Assembly (NCBI GenBank): GCA_963747535.1
Contig: CAVVFX010000020.1
Span: 434,001-498,000, forward strand
From: CAVVFX01 sp963747535
GTDB taxonomy: Bacteria > Acidobacteriota > Terriglobia > Bryobacterales > Bryobacteraceae
Length of the DNA stretch: 64,000 nt
Direction: 5' to 3'
Translations under genes and position numbers: made by a program
Notes under the pieces: generated by a model
What the model saw: the letters and a program-made list of their open reading frames with translations, nothing else
Databases searched by the model: none
Told to the model about the DNA's origin: nothing
In this document: positions 45,296 through 53,498 of the stretch, piece after piece
How the letters are laid out: each line of letters opens with the position of its first letter
How positions within the stretch are numbered: the stretch's first letter is position 1

Positions 45296-45519
45296 CTCCT
45301 AGCGGCGGGCCGATCATGCGCGTCTAGCCGACGCCTTACAACGCCCACATGCTCGTCGGTCTGAGGCGGAGCCTCGTTAGTGGCCTACTGGTCACGAGCC
45401 ACATGAGCGGGGTTGTCTTTAGGGGTTAGAACAAAGCCGCCCCATTTTGGATTGCGCGCGTGATTCAGTTTGGGCTCAAGCTGCAAATTGATCCTGTGAG
45501 ACAGTCAAGGTTTGGTGGC

Positions 45520-45537
45520 GCAGGCGGTTTCGTCTGC
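45520..45537. repeat. Hairpin GCAGGCG-GTTT-CGTCTGC
   Basis: Seven-base stem with one G-T pair just 14 bases before ATG 45552, related to 42066-42085. At this position it could affect ribosome access to the following gene or be a passive insertion. Confidence 0.5.
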
Positions 45538-45551
45538 GCGGAGAAGAAACT

Positions 45552-46898
45552 ATGACTTTTGAGGAACGGGTCGGCACAGTTATTTTAGGAATCGATACTC
45601 TGTGGGGCGGCGATGTGATGTGCGCGTCCGGAACCGGACGCTTCATCGCCGATTCCTGGTTCTCGGATGAACCGCTGCCACAGGCATACACACATCCAGC
45701 GGCGGCGCGGTTGCGTGAATCGGGCGGGGTCGGGGCGAAGGCTCCGGACCGTGACGCGGTGCGGGCTTACATCAAGGCCGTCGACATCCCGGGCGCGATC
45801 TCGGCCCTCAAAAAGGAAGCCGCGGCGATGGCCGGACTGCGCGGGGAATATCTCGCCGGGCTGGTGTTGTGCTTCGAAACCATGTGGGCACTGGCGATGG
45901 AGATTGTGGGGGAGGGTCCGCCCGTGCCATACGAAGCCTGTGTGAAGGCGTCGACAGGCAAGGCGCCTGAGCCGGCCGATCCCGCGGCGAAACGTGAGCG
46001 GGTGGCCGAGCTGTTAAGTAAGGCCGGATATCCGTCGCACAACGCGGAAGTGTTGCGCGCCGCCGTGGATGCATGGAGAAAGGCGCAATCGGTTCCCATG
46101 GCGTCCATCCGGATTCTGGGCGCAGCGGTGATTGGGCACTTCGAAGGACTCACGGCGCGGAACGTGGCGCCGCATCTACCGGTGGAACTGCACGCGGTGC
46201 CGAGCGCCAATATCGAGTTCCTGCCGATTCGGGATGCCTGGTTTTCAGGTTCCATGAATTACCTGGGACGGGCGCGGCGGACGGATGGTTCGCCGGAATA
46301 TGAAGCCACCTACGAGATCAACGCGTCGCTGCAGATCTCGGTACCGGAGTTCCTCCAACTGGTGAGTCATGAAGTCGTCCCGGGACATGTGACCACCTTC
46401 GCTTATCTGCAGAATCTGTACTGGCGCGGCCTGGCTGGTTTCGAAGCGTCCGTACTCACCATGAACACGCGCGCCGCGACTCTGTTCGAAGGCATCGCCA
46501 ACAACGCGATTCTGATGGCCTTCGGCGTGACGGAAGTGGACGAGTTGCCGGATGAAGATTTGCAGATCGGAGTACTCCTCGCGCTGCTGCAGGACGATGC
46601 CAAAAACCAGTCGTCGTACCTGACCTGGGGCGAAGGAGTTCCCCAGGAGGCGGTGGCGAGTGTACTGCGCAACGAGTTTCTGGTGTCGGTGGAACGGGCT
46701 GACAAGCTGTCGGGCGCCTGGGGACGGCATCCGCTGCTAGGCCGCATGTATTTGCCGGCGTACCGCGCGGGGACCAATCGGGTGGCTGAGTTGCGGCGCA
46801 AGTATGCAGCGTCGGAACTGCTGCCGGCGCTTTACGGATGCTCCGGTTTGGTCGATATCGTCACAGTAGAACAGGCGCTCTCCAGGGAGCGCGTGTAA
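45552..46898 (+). CDS. DUF885-like zinc metallopeptidase candidate
   Basis: 448 residues, no signal peptide. The key motif is SHEVVPGHV with His273, Glu274 and His279. This HExxPGH variant is the metal site of the DUF885/gluzincin-like families, and Glu313 (TLFEGIANN) is placed as third ligand. The rest is mostly helical. If it follows the family it is a cytoplasmic peptidase or carboxypeptidase-like enzyme. A GGAGAAG stands before ATG 45552. The next gene starts 35 bases downstream. Confidence 0.72.
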   Translation: MTFEERVGTVILGIDTLWGGDVMCASGTGRFIADSWFSDEPLPQAYTHPAAARLRESGGVGAKAPDRDAVRAYIKAVDIPGAISALKKEAAAMAGLRGEYLAGLVLCFETMWALAMEIVGEGPPVPYEACVKASTGKAPEPADPAAKRERVAELLSKAGYPSHNAEVLRAAVDAWRKAQSVPMASIRILGAAVIGHFEGLTARNVAPHLPVELHAVPSANIEFLPIRDAWFSGSMNYLGRARRTDGSPEYEATYEINASLQISVPEFLQLVSHEVVPGHVTTFAYLQNLYWRGLAGFEASVLTMNTRAATLFEGIANNAILMAFGVTEVDELPDEDLQIGVLLALLQDDAKNQSSYLTWGEGVPQEAVASVLRNEFLVSVERADKLSGAWGRHPLLGRMYLPAYRAGTNRVAELRRKYAASELLPALYGCSGLVDIVTVEQALSRERV

Positions 46899-46932
46899 CT
46901 GAACCGAAACACAACGCTATAATCATGGGTTC

Positions 46933-47655
46933 GTGCGCAATCCATCCGCTAAACCGCTCTTTGCGCCCAATCGGTATCGTGGCAAGCTGATCGTCGTGGA
47001 GGGCATCGACGGATCCGGGAAGTCCACCCAAATCGCGCTCCTGAGCCAGTGGCTGCGGGCTGAAGGCCACGCGGTGGCCTTCAGCGAATGGAATTCCTCG
47101 CCTATCGTCCATGAAACCACCCGCCGCGGCAAGAAGAAGGAGATGTTCACTCCGACCACCTTCAGCCTGATTCACGCCACCGATTTTGCCGATCGCACCG
47201 AGCGCTATATCCTGCCGCTCATCAAAGCCGGCGCAGTGGTGTGCGCCGACCGCTACGCTTACACCGCGTTTGCCCGCGATGTCGCCCGCGGGGTCGGCCG
47301 AAAATGGGTCCGCAACCTTTACCGCTTCGCCATCCGCCCCAACCTGAGCTTCTATTTCCGCGTGCCGCTCGACGTGGCGCTGGGCCGGATTCTGGGCGGA
47401 CGCGATGCGATCAAGTATTACGAAGCAGGCCAGGACCTGGCACTGAGCCGCGATGTCGAGGAGAGCTTCCGAATCTTCCAGGGCCGTATTCTCGACGAAT
47501 ATGAAGCCATGGCCAAAGAGATGGGCTTCCACATCATCGACGCCACGCAGTCGATTGAGGACCAGCAGCGGGAAATGCGCGCCATCGTGCTGCGCCATCT
47601 GGGCCGCAGCCTGGAACAAGGCGTGCTTCGCGCGCCACGGGTGCCCGTACCATGA
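46933..47655 (+). CDS. Thymidylate kinase-like P-loop kinase
   Basis: 240 residues from GTG 46933. Walker A GIDGSGKST (24-32), VVCADRYAYTAFARDVARG (DRY at 106-108) and the LID-like stretch GRDAIKYYEAGQDL. It resembles dTMP kinase (dTMP + ATP to dTDP) but is longer and lacks the standard ERxxSxFQ-like close, so it may phosphorylate another nucleotide. It overlaps the next, paralogous gene by four bases. Confidence 0.8.
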   Translation: MRNPSAKPLFAPNRYRGKLIVVEGIDGSGKSTQIALLSQWLRAEGHAVAFSEWNSSPIVHETTRRGKKKEMFTPTTFSLIHATDFADRTERYILPLIKAGAVVCADRYAYTAFARDVARGVGRKWVRNLYRFAIRPNLSFYFRVPLDVALGRILGGRDAIKYYEAGQDLALSRDVEESFRIFQGRILDEYEAMAKEMGFHIIDATQSIEDQQREMRAIVLRHLGRSLEQGVLRAPRVPVP

Positions 47656-48425
47656 AAAACTCCCTAAGCCCGCAAAAGTTCCGCAGCAAGAAACCTCTCG
47701 ATTTCTACAGCCAGCCGCTGCCGGGAGTGGATCCTTCGGAGTTTCAGGGAAAGCTCATCGTCATCGAAGGGCCGGACGCGGTCGGCCGTTCGACTCAGGT
47801 GAGCGCACTGAAGGCCTGGCTCGAGCAGGAAGGGCACGCGGTTCTCGATACCGGCATGGCGCGGTCGGCGCTGGCGGGGAAGGGGATCCAGCAGGCCAAA
47901 GAGGGCAACACCATGGGCTCGGTGACCATGACCCTGTACTACGTCACCGATTTTGCCGACCGCCTGGAGAACGAGATCATCCCCGCCCTGCGCGCCGGTT
48001 TCGTGGTGCTGACCGACCGGTATATCTTCTCCATCATGGCGCGGGCCATCGCGCGGCACGAAGACCCGGCCTGGATCCGGCACGTCACCAGCTTCGGCCT
48101 GGTTCCCCATGCGGTCTACTATCTGCGCGCCGACGTGAACGACCTGGTTACACGGGTCGTCGTCGGCCGCGGCCATTTTGACTATTGGGAGAGCGGGATG
48201 GACTTCCGTTTCGGCGAAGACATGTACGAGAGCTTCATCCGGTATCAGAAGCGCCTGATCCGGGCTCTGGACGGCATGGCCAAGGTGTATAACTTCGTCA
48301 CCATAGATGCCCGGCGTCCTCCTACGGTAATCCACAACGAGCTCCGGCGCCAGATGCGCAAGCTCAACCTGGTGACGGTCAACGGGAATAAGCAGCCGCC
48401 GAAGGCCGCCGCTCCGATAAAATAA
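47652..48425 (+). CDS. Second thymidylate kinase-like protein with Arg in Walker A
   Basis: 257 residues, paralog of the preceding gene. The P-loop reads GPDAVGRST (40-48): the invariant phosphate-binding Lys is Arg46. The downstream VVLTDRYIFSIMARAIARH (DRY 122-124), the ITDFADR-like YYVTDFADRLENEIIPAL and the LID-like stretch with FDYWESGMDFRF are kept. The Lys-to-Arg change usually cripples NTP hydrolysis. It may therefore be a regulatory or heteromeric partner of the upstream kinase, or use a different nucleotide mode. ATGA coupling supports joint function; sixA follows. Confidence 0.75.
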   Translation: MKNSLSPQKFRSKKPLDFYSQPLPGVDPSEFQGKLIVIEGPDAVGRSTQVSALKAWLEQEGHAVLDTGMARSALAGKGIQQAKEGNTMGSVTMTLYYVTDFADRLENEIIPALRAGFVVLTDRYIFSIMARAIARHEDPAWIRHVTSFGLVPHAVYYLRADVNDLVTRVVVGRGHFDYWESGMDFRFGEDMYESFIRYQKRLIRALDGMAKVYNFVTIDARRPPTVIHNELRRQMRKLNLVTVNGNKQPPKAAAPIK

Positions 48426-48428
48426 CTT

Positions 48429-48911
48429 ATGCGGATTTACATACTGCGACACGGAATTGCGGAAGAAGCGGGTCCGCGAACTTCGGATTTCGACCGGGAG
48501 TTGACGGACGAGGGACGCAAGAAACTGGCCGGTGTCCTCCGCCTCGCGAAACGTGCAGGAGTCAGGCCCGAACTGGTGCTGAGCAGTCCGCTGGTCCGCG
48601 CGGTCCAGACGGCCGAGATGGCGCGCGAGGTGTTGCGCGTAGAAGCCGCCATGCAACAGACCCGGGCGCTGGTTCCTGAAGCGAGTCCGCAGAGTGTCTG
48701 GGAAGAACTGCGCGGGTTGCGCAACCTGGAGGCGGTGCTACTCGCGGGTCACGAACCGCTACTGAGTTCGCTAACGGCCTGGCTGCTCGGCGCGCCCGCA
48801 ATGCAGGTTCACATGGGGAAGGCCGCCATGGTCTGCATCGACTTGGAGGAGCTTCGCGGCGCACCCCACGGCCTGCTGAGATGGATGGTGAATCCCAGGT
48901 TCGCAGAGTGA
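48429..48911 (+). CDS. sixA: Phosphohistidine phosphatase SixA
   Basis: 160 residues. The histidine phosphatase signature is RHG (7-9, YILRHGIAEEAG), with LSSPLVRAVQTAEMA and the second His in LLAGHEPLL. The short SixA type lacks extra domains; it dephosphorylates phosphohistidine on phosphorelay or PTS proteins. It is 3 bases after the kinase-like pair. Confidence 0.88.
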   Translation: MRIYILRHGIAEEAGPRTSDFDRELTDEGRKKLAGVLRLAKRAGVRPELVLSSPLVRAVQTAEMAREVLRVEAAMQQTRALVPEASPQSVWEELRGLRNLEAVLLAGHEPLLSSLTAWLLGAPAMQVHMGKAAMVCIDLEELRGAPHGLLRWMVNPRFAE

Positions 48912-48946
48912 GCGCACGGCACTAAACTGGTAGTTTGCCCTTTTCG

Positions 48947-50548
48947 ATGAAATCCAGATCCATTCTCCTAGTCGCGCTCTGCAACCTCTACTTCGTCTTT
49001 GCGGGACTCCTGCTGATCCCCTACCCCGGATTCCAGCATGACGAGTCCGTCTTTGCCGAGCCGATCTTCCAGCGGGGGCTGGCCTTCTACTCACGCCATC
49101 TGGGACATCGTTGGATTCCCATGATGATCAACAGCTACGCAGGCGCGTTGAAAACCTGGATCTGGTGGCCCATCTTCAAGGTCTGGTATCCTTCGCCCTA
49201 CTCGCTGCGCGTGCCCGCCATGCTGATTGCGGCGCTCGCCATGGTGCTGTTCTGGCCCATTATGGTGCGAGCCGGCGGCAGGCGCGCGGCTGCGATCGCC
49301 ACCGTCCTGCTCGCTACCGACTCGATGTACCTCATGACCAGCGTCTTCGACTGGGGCCCTTGCGCTTTGCAGCATTTCTTCCTGGTCGCTGTAATGCTGG
49401 CCTTCATTCTCTATCACGAAACCGGAAAGCCGGCTCTCCTCGCCCTCGCGTCATTCCTTTGCGGCGTTGCGTTGTGGGAGAAGGCGCTGTTCTTCTGGCT
49501 CGCCGGAGGGTTGGCCGTCGCCTGCCTGGTGATTTATCCGAAGTACATCCGGCAGCGCGTCACGACACGGAACCTGGCAATTGCGGCGGGCAGTTTTGTG
49601 ATCGGCGCCATGCCGTTCATCATGTATAACGTGCATAAGCCCAATTCGACGCTGGGTGAGAATGCGACCTTTTCCTTTGATCAATTCGACGAAAAGGTGG
49701 AAGCGGCGCATCGCACGATCGACGGTCACGCGATGTTCATGTACATCGTCTATGACGATTGGGTACAGCCTGCACGAGAGGCACGTACGGACCTTGAGGA
49801 AACCTCGCTCGAGTTGCGCGAGAACACCGGAATCACGCAGAAGAATTACATGCTCTGGGCCTACGGACTCGGCATTCTGCTGATCCCCTTCGCCTGGCGC
49901 ACGAGCGCCTGGCGGCCGATGCTTTTCGCGCTGATCTTTTGCGCGGCCGGGTGGGCCCTCATGCTGATCACCAAGAAATGCGGCACGTCGGTGCACCACG
50001 TCATTCTGCTGTGGCCTATGCCGTTGATGTTTCTCGCGCTGCCGCTCGCAGAAGCTTCGCGCCGGTTGCCGAATAAGATTGGGATTCCGGTGCTATGCGC
50101 GATTGTCGGAATCTTTGCCGTGAAGAATATACTGGTCACGAACGAGTACCTGGCGCAATTCATCCGCGATGGCCCCTATGTCAACTGGACTAACGCGCTG
50201 TACCCGCTGTCGGCGGATTTAGTGCAGTCTCACTACGGCGAGATCGACGGTATCGATTGGGGGACGATTGTGCCCCTTCGCGTCCTGGAACGCGCAACGG
50301 TGCCTATGGGCTTCGTCAACGTAGACGAGAAAGCTCCCCAGGAAGCACTGGCCAAAATGGACAAGGAAGGCGTGGTGTTCCTGGGGCACATCAAAGGGCT
50401 GGAAGTCTACACGGGCGTTGATGACAAGATAGATGCCATCGCCGCGAAGAACGGCATGACGAAGCAGGTTATCAAGACCTATCCTGACGAGAATGGGCGT
50501 CCCATCTTCGAGTTGTTCCAGTATCACCCGGCTGCCCAAAAACCCTGA
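48947..50548 (+). CDS. GT39/PMT-like integral membrane glycosyltransferase
   Basis: 533 residues from ATG 48947, with about 11 helices. Loop 1: IPYPGFQHDESVFAEPIFQRG, where the HDE is the GT39/GT-C catalytic acid pair; loop 2: HRWIPMMINSYAGALKTWIWWPIF. The C-terminal ~130 residues form a soluble periplasmic domain. The family transfers mannose or another sugar from polyprenyl phosphate to an extracytoplasmic acceptor; donor and acceptor are unknown. Its stop is convergent with yggX with a palindrome between. Confidence 0.82.
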   Translation: MKSRSILLVALCNLYFVFAGLLLIPYPGFQHDESVFAEPIFQRGLAFYSRHLGHRWIPMMINSYAGALKTWIWWPIFKVWYPSPYSLRVPAMLIAALAMVLFWPIMVRAGGRRAAAIATVLLATDSMYLMTSVFDWGPCALQHFFLVAVMLAFILYHETGKPALLALASFLCGVALWEKALFFWLAGGLAVACLVIYPKYIRQRVTTRNLAIAAGSFVIGAMPFIMYNVHKPNSTLGENATFSFDQFDEKVEAAHRTIDGHAMFMYIVYDDWVQPAREARTDLEETSLELRENTGITQKNYMLWAYGLGILLIPFAWRTSAWRPMLFALIFCAAGWALMLITKKCGTSVHHVILLWPMPLMFLALPLAEASRRLPNKIGIPVLCAIVGIFAVKNILVTNEYLAQFIRDGPYVNWTNALYPLSADLVQSHYGEIDGIDWGTIVPLRVLERATVPMGFVNVDEKAPQEALAKMDKEGVVFLGHIKGLEVYTGVDDKIDAIAAKNGMTKQVIKTYPDENGRPIFELFQYHPAAQKP

Positions 50549-50556
50549 GTTGGCGG

Positions 50557-50572
50557 ACAGACTAAAGTCTGT
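50557..50572. repeat. ACAGACTAAAGTCTGT palindrome, copy between convergent genes
   Basis: Perfect seven-base arms around AA, lying in the 36 bases between the stops of a plus-strand gene (50548) and yggX (50585). A bidirectional terminator is the natural reading; trailing GTCACACAAGG matches other copies. Confidence 0.8.
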
Positions 50573-50584
50573 CACACAAGGATT

Positions 50585-50866
50585 TTAGTGCTTTTGCGGG
50601 ACGTAGTCGGGCGGTGGGGTTGCGCCCGCGCCGAAGAAGTAATTTTCCATTTGCTGGATCACGAATTCCTGTGCTTCCTTGGTCCCCAAGTTGAGCCGGT
50701 ATTCATTCATGAGCATCTTCATGTGCTCGACCCAGCCCTTCCACGCTTCTTTCGACACGTTGTCGTAGATGCGCCGGCCCAGCGGATGGCCTTCGAATGG
50801 AATCTCGTCCAGTCCGGGCAAGTCGCGCTGGAGTTTCACACAATGAACGATGCGTTCGGAACTCAT
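50585..50866 (-). CDS. yggX: Fe(2+)-trafficking protein YggX
   Basis: 93 residues, full length. RIVHCVKLQRDLPGLDEIPFEGHPLGRRIYDNVSKEAWKGWVEHMKMLMNEYRLNLGTKEAQEFVIQQMENYFFG is nearly the textbook sequence, with the single conserved Cys in VHCVKL. It protects Fe-S enzymes against oxidation and helps iron delivery in the cytoplasm. It is the last gene of a minus-strand run and ends in a palindromic repeat. Confidence 0.96.
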   Translation of the reverse strand: MSSERIVHCVKLQRDLPGLDEIPFEGHPLGRRIYDNVSKEAWKGWVEHMKMLMNEYRLNLGTKEAQEFVIQQMENYFFGAGATPPPDYVPQKH

Positions 50867-50900
50867 ATATCTCGATGATACGAAACTACGGCCCGTGCCC

Positions 50901-52706
50901 TCACTTGCCCCAGCCCAGATCGAGCAGGACGATGCCCAACTCGCGCGAATCGCCCGGGGCCGAGAAGGTGCGATCCACCTGCAGGGTCACCACGCTGGTC
51001 GCAGCTTTCGCCTTCTGCGGCGGCGTTACGATGCGGTACGTTCCCGGGCCCGGCAGCGTCTCGGAAGAAGCGAGTTGGCCGTCCAGCAGCAAGGACACCT
51101 TCCGCGCCGGCGCGTTGTCCGGCACGCGGAAACCGGCATGCAGCGGCTCCGCCACAGCGGGACTCACGAGGGTCACAGTCGCCGTCCCTGAGGTCCAACG
51201 CCACGATCCGTCCTCCAGGCCAAAGATCCCCGATACGATCTGCGCCTCCGCTTCCGGTGCACTCATCGGGAGGTCCTGAAGAGTCGGTTTGGCTTCTTTG
51301 TAGAGATCGGCGTGGATGCGGTCGACCAGGCCGGTCCCAATGCCAAACGGCGCAAAGCCTGCATGAATCGAGGAGAAGCCCGAAGGCGATTCCAGCCCGA
51401 TAATGCGGAACGGCATCCACGGACGAACCTCCTTCTGCAGGATTGGCACAACCAGTTCGCCGGGATGCTGGAGCGGCACCGGATGCACCAGTTCGCTCCA
51501 CACCACCACGTCGCCCGGTGGAATGAATTGCTTCGGAGTGGCTACCCGCGCTCCGGCATCTTCCATATAGTGCCGCAAGCCCCATTCGGAATTGATCCAG
51601 GTCCGGTGTCCCGCAGCCTGGCGGACGACATCCTGCGCGAACTCGCGATAGGCGTCCCAATGCTGATAGTTAGCGATTGCCAGACCGAGCGACAGGGACA
51701 TCTGCAAGGCGAAGCCAAGGATCACCCAGGAACGGCGCGCGAAGGACGCCAGAATCGCGACAGGGGCCGCAATCGGCAGCAGATATCGCGCAGAGCCGTC
51801 GAAGAAAAGCGCACACGCTGCCGCGAGACCGATGGCGATCCAGGCGGCCAGAAACGCGGTGTCGCGATCGCGCCGACGCCACGCTGCCAAGACGCCGGCC
51901 ACGAACAACAATGGGAACACGATGAACCACAGGTGCATGAGCAGGCCCGCGGCACTGAGCAACTTCGGAGCGACCCTGTCCCAGCCCTGCTGGTTTACGT
52001 AGCGGGCCGTCAGTGCGAAGGGAAACGCGCCGCTGGTGATGCGCTCGAAGACCTCCCAGGCCGCCAGGGCGGCGCAAGGCGAGAAGGCCACGATCCATCC
52101 GGCCGTCCAACCTCGCGCGTACAGCCAGACATAGACGAGGAGGATGGGTGCGGCAACCTGCGCCTGCATCACGGTGAGTGCCGCGCAGCTCAGAAAGACG
52201 GCGGAGAGGCCGGCCCACGCCACGCTTCGCCGTTCCGCGGCGGTAATGAAACAGGCCGTCCCGCACAGGAAGAAGGCCAGGTGCGGAACATCGGCTTCGA
52301 ATGACCCTCCGTTGACCACGAACGCAGGCACCGCGAGAAACAGCAGCGTGGCCCATAGCGGCTGCGGTGAGAATCGTCGCGAGAGAGCATACATCGCCAG
52401 CGCCGCGAGCAGCGAAAATACGATGTACGCGGCATGGAACGGAACTTCCCTCACTGCGCCGAAAATCGCGATCAACCCGGCCAGGACCCATGCGTCCATG
52501 GGCAGGTGCGAACCGCCCTGCAGATCGACGTCGCGCTCGACGAAAGTGAAGATGTAGTGGGTGTGATTGGGATGCAGCGGATCGATCTGCGCATGCGCCG
52601 CGGCTGCCAGGAACGTCGATTCGTCGCCCTGGACTGCCTGGTTCAGGAACGGCAAGCGCAGAAGCAGCACGGCCGCAACAATGATGAGAAGATCGCGGGT
52701 CGCCAA
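50901..52706 (-). CDS. GT39-like membrane protein with C-terminal beta domain
   Basis: 601 residues. About 9-10 helices in the first 350. Loop 1 is LNQAVQGDESTFLAAAAHA with the Asp-Glu pair of GT-C enzymes; loop 1 also has the HPNHTHYIFTFVERDVDLQGGSHLPMD insert. The last ~220 residues are soluble, with a GATVKVSLLLDGQ-type beta fold near the end. It lies 4 bases after the zinc-ribbon gene. Extracytoplasmic sugar transfer is likely; substrate unknown. Confidence 0.78.
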   Translation of the reverse strand: MATRDLLIIVAAVLLLRLPFLNQAVQGDESTFLAAAAHAQIDPLHPNHTHYIFTFVERDVDLQGGSHLPMDAWVLAGLIAIFGAVREVPFHAAYIVFSLLAALAMYALSRRFSPQPLWATLLFLAVPAFVVNGGSFEADVPHLAFFLCGTACFITAAERRSVAWAGLSAVFLSCAALTVMQAQVAAPILLVYVWLYARGWTAGWIVAFSPCAALAAWEVFERITSGAFPFALTARYVNQQGWDRVAPKLLSAAGLLMHLWFIVFPLLFVAGVLAAWRRRDRDTAFLAAWIAIGLAAACALFFDGSARYLLPIAAPVAILASFARRSWVILGFALQMSLSLGLAIANYQHWDAYREFAQDVVRQAAGHRTWINSEWGLRHYMEDAGARVATPKQFIPPGDVVVWSELVHPVPLQHPGELVVPILQKEVRPWMPFRIIGLESPSGFSSIHAGFAPFGIGTGLVDRIHADLYKEAKPTLQDLPMSAPEAEAQIVSGIFGLEDGSWRWTSGTATVTLVSPAVAEPLHAGFRVPDNAPARKVSLLLDGQLASSETLPGPGTYRIVTPPQKAKAATSVVTLQVDRTFSAPGDSRELGIVLLDLGWGK

Positions 52707-52710
52707 CAGC

Positions 52711-52989
52711 CTATTCTGTCAAATATGCGGTTGTCTTGATGCCGGAAATATCGAAGCGCTTACGGCATCGCAGGTTCTTGCAGGCTGCTTTGTCGTCGAG
52801 CAGCACCATGTAGCTCTGGAATTTAGCGAACTTGGCCCGGTCGCGTTCGTCGCCGCCGCCGGGAAGACGGTCCTTCTTCTTGCGCACCAGCCAGCGGATA
52901 TCGTAGGTGTCGGACGTCCGGCAGAACGGGCAGTTCAGCTGCGCCTGCTTGGTGGTCTGCGACTCGTTGTAATAAGCCTTCTCGTCCAT
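52711..52989 (-). CDS. Small zinc-ribbon protein, unknown
   Basis: 92 residues. Two Cys pairs in a ribbon-like arrangement: NCPFCRTSDTYDIRW and ACKNLRCRKRFDISG, with a KKKDRLPGGGDERDRAKFAKF linker rich in charge. It could bind nucleic acid or be a structural zinc site; no family name was recognised. Spaced 4 bases from both neighbours, so part of the citrate synthase run. Confidence 0.7.
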   Translation of the reverse strand: MDEKAYYNESQTTKQAQLNCPFCRTSDTYDIRWLVRKKKDRLPGGGDERDRAKFAKFQSYMVLLDDKAACKNLRCRKRFDISGIKTTAYLTE

Positions 52990-52993
52990 AGTT

Positions 52994-53494
52994 TTACTCC
53001 GGAAGAATCTCGTTCAACTGGATTGCGACATCTTTCCAGCGGAGCTCAGTGCAGGGCTGCGGCGCCGGGTTTTCCTGCGTGACCACGAAGGCCTCCCGAT
53101 CGTAGGGATCGATGATCCAGATCATGGGAACACCGAACGCGAGGTAGTCGGCGAGGACTTTCGAGAGGCGGCTGAAGCGATCGTCCGGAGAGAGGATCTC
53201 GATGCATAATAGCGGAGGCGTTTGATTGACCTCGTCGGTATCGCGGTCATCCACAATTGCGACGTCGGGGATTCTCACGCGGGTTGCCGATACGCGCATT
53301 CGGAGCTCAGTCACCACGCGGACGCCCAGGCGTTTCCTCAAGTTGAAAAAGTAGGCGGCGATTGCGGTGTGCGTTTCACCATGTTTTTTTTGTCCCACGT
53401 TGCGATCCTCCAGCGCGCCGTCGACGTAATCGCAGTCCGGCTCGTACTCCGTGTGGAGGTATTCTTCCAGCGAGATTCCGGATGCGATTGCCAT
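52994..53494 (-). CDS. Uma2-family (DUF820) restriction-endonuclease-fold protein
   Basis: 166 residues from ATG 53494; an upstream in-frame ATG at 53557 lies inside citrate synthase. PD-(D/E)xK core: YVDGALEDRNVG, RVRIPDVAIVDD, LLCIEILSPDDR with conserved Asp and Glu, then VLADYLAFGVPMIWIIDPYDREAFV. These domains are scattered in Acidobacteria, Chloroflexi and cyanobacteria with unknown targets. It starts 4 bases after the citrate synthase stop. Confidence 0.86.
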   Translation of the reverse strand: MAIASGISLEEYLHTEYEPDCDYVDGALEDRNVGQKKHGETHTAIAAYFFNLRKRLGVRVVTELRMRVSATRVRIPDVAIVDDRDTDEVNQTPPLLCIEILSPDDRFSRLSKVLADYLAFGVPMIWIIDPYDREAFVVTQENPAPQPCTELRWKDVAIQLNEILPE

Positions 53495-53498
53495 CGTT

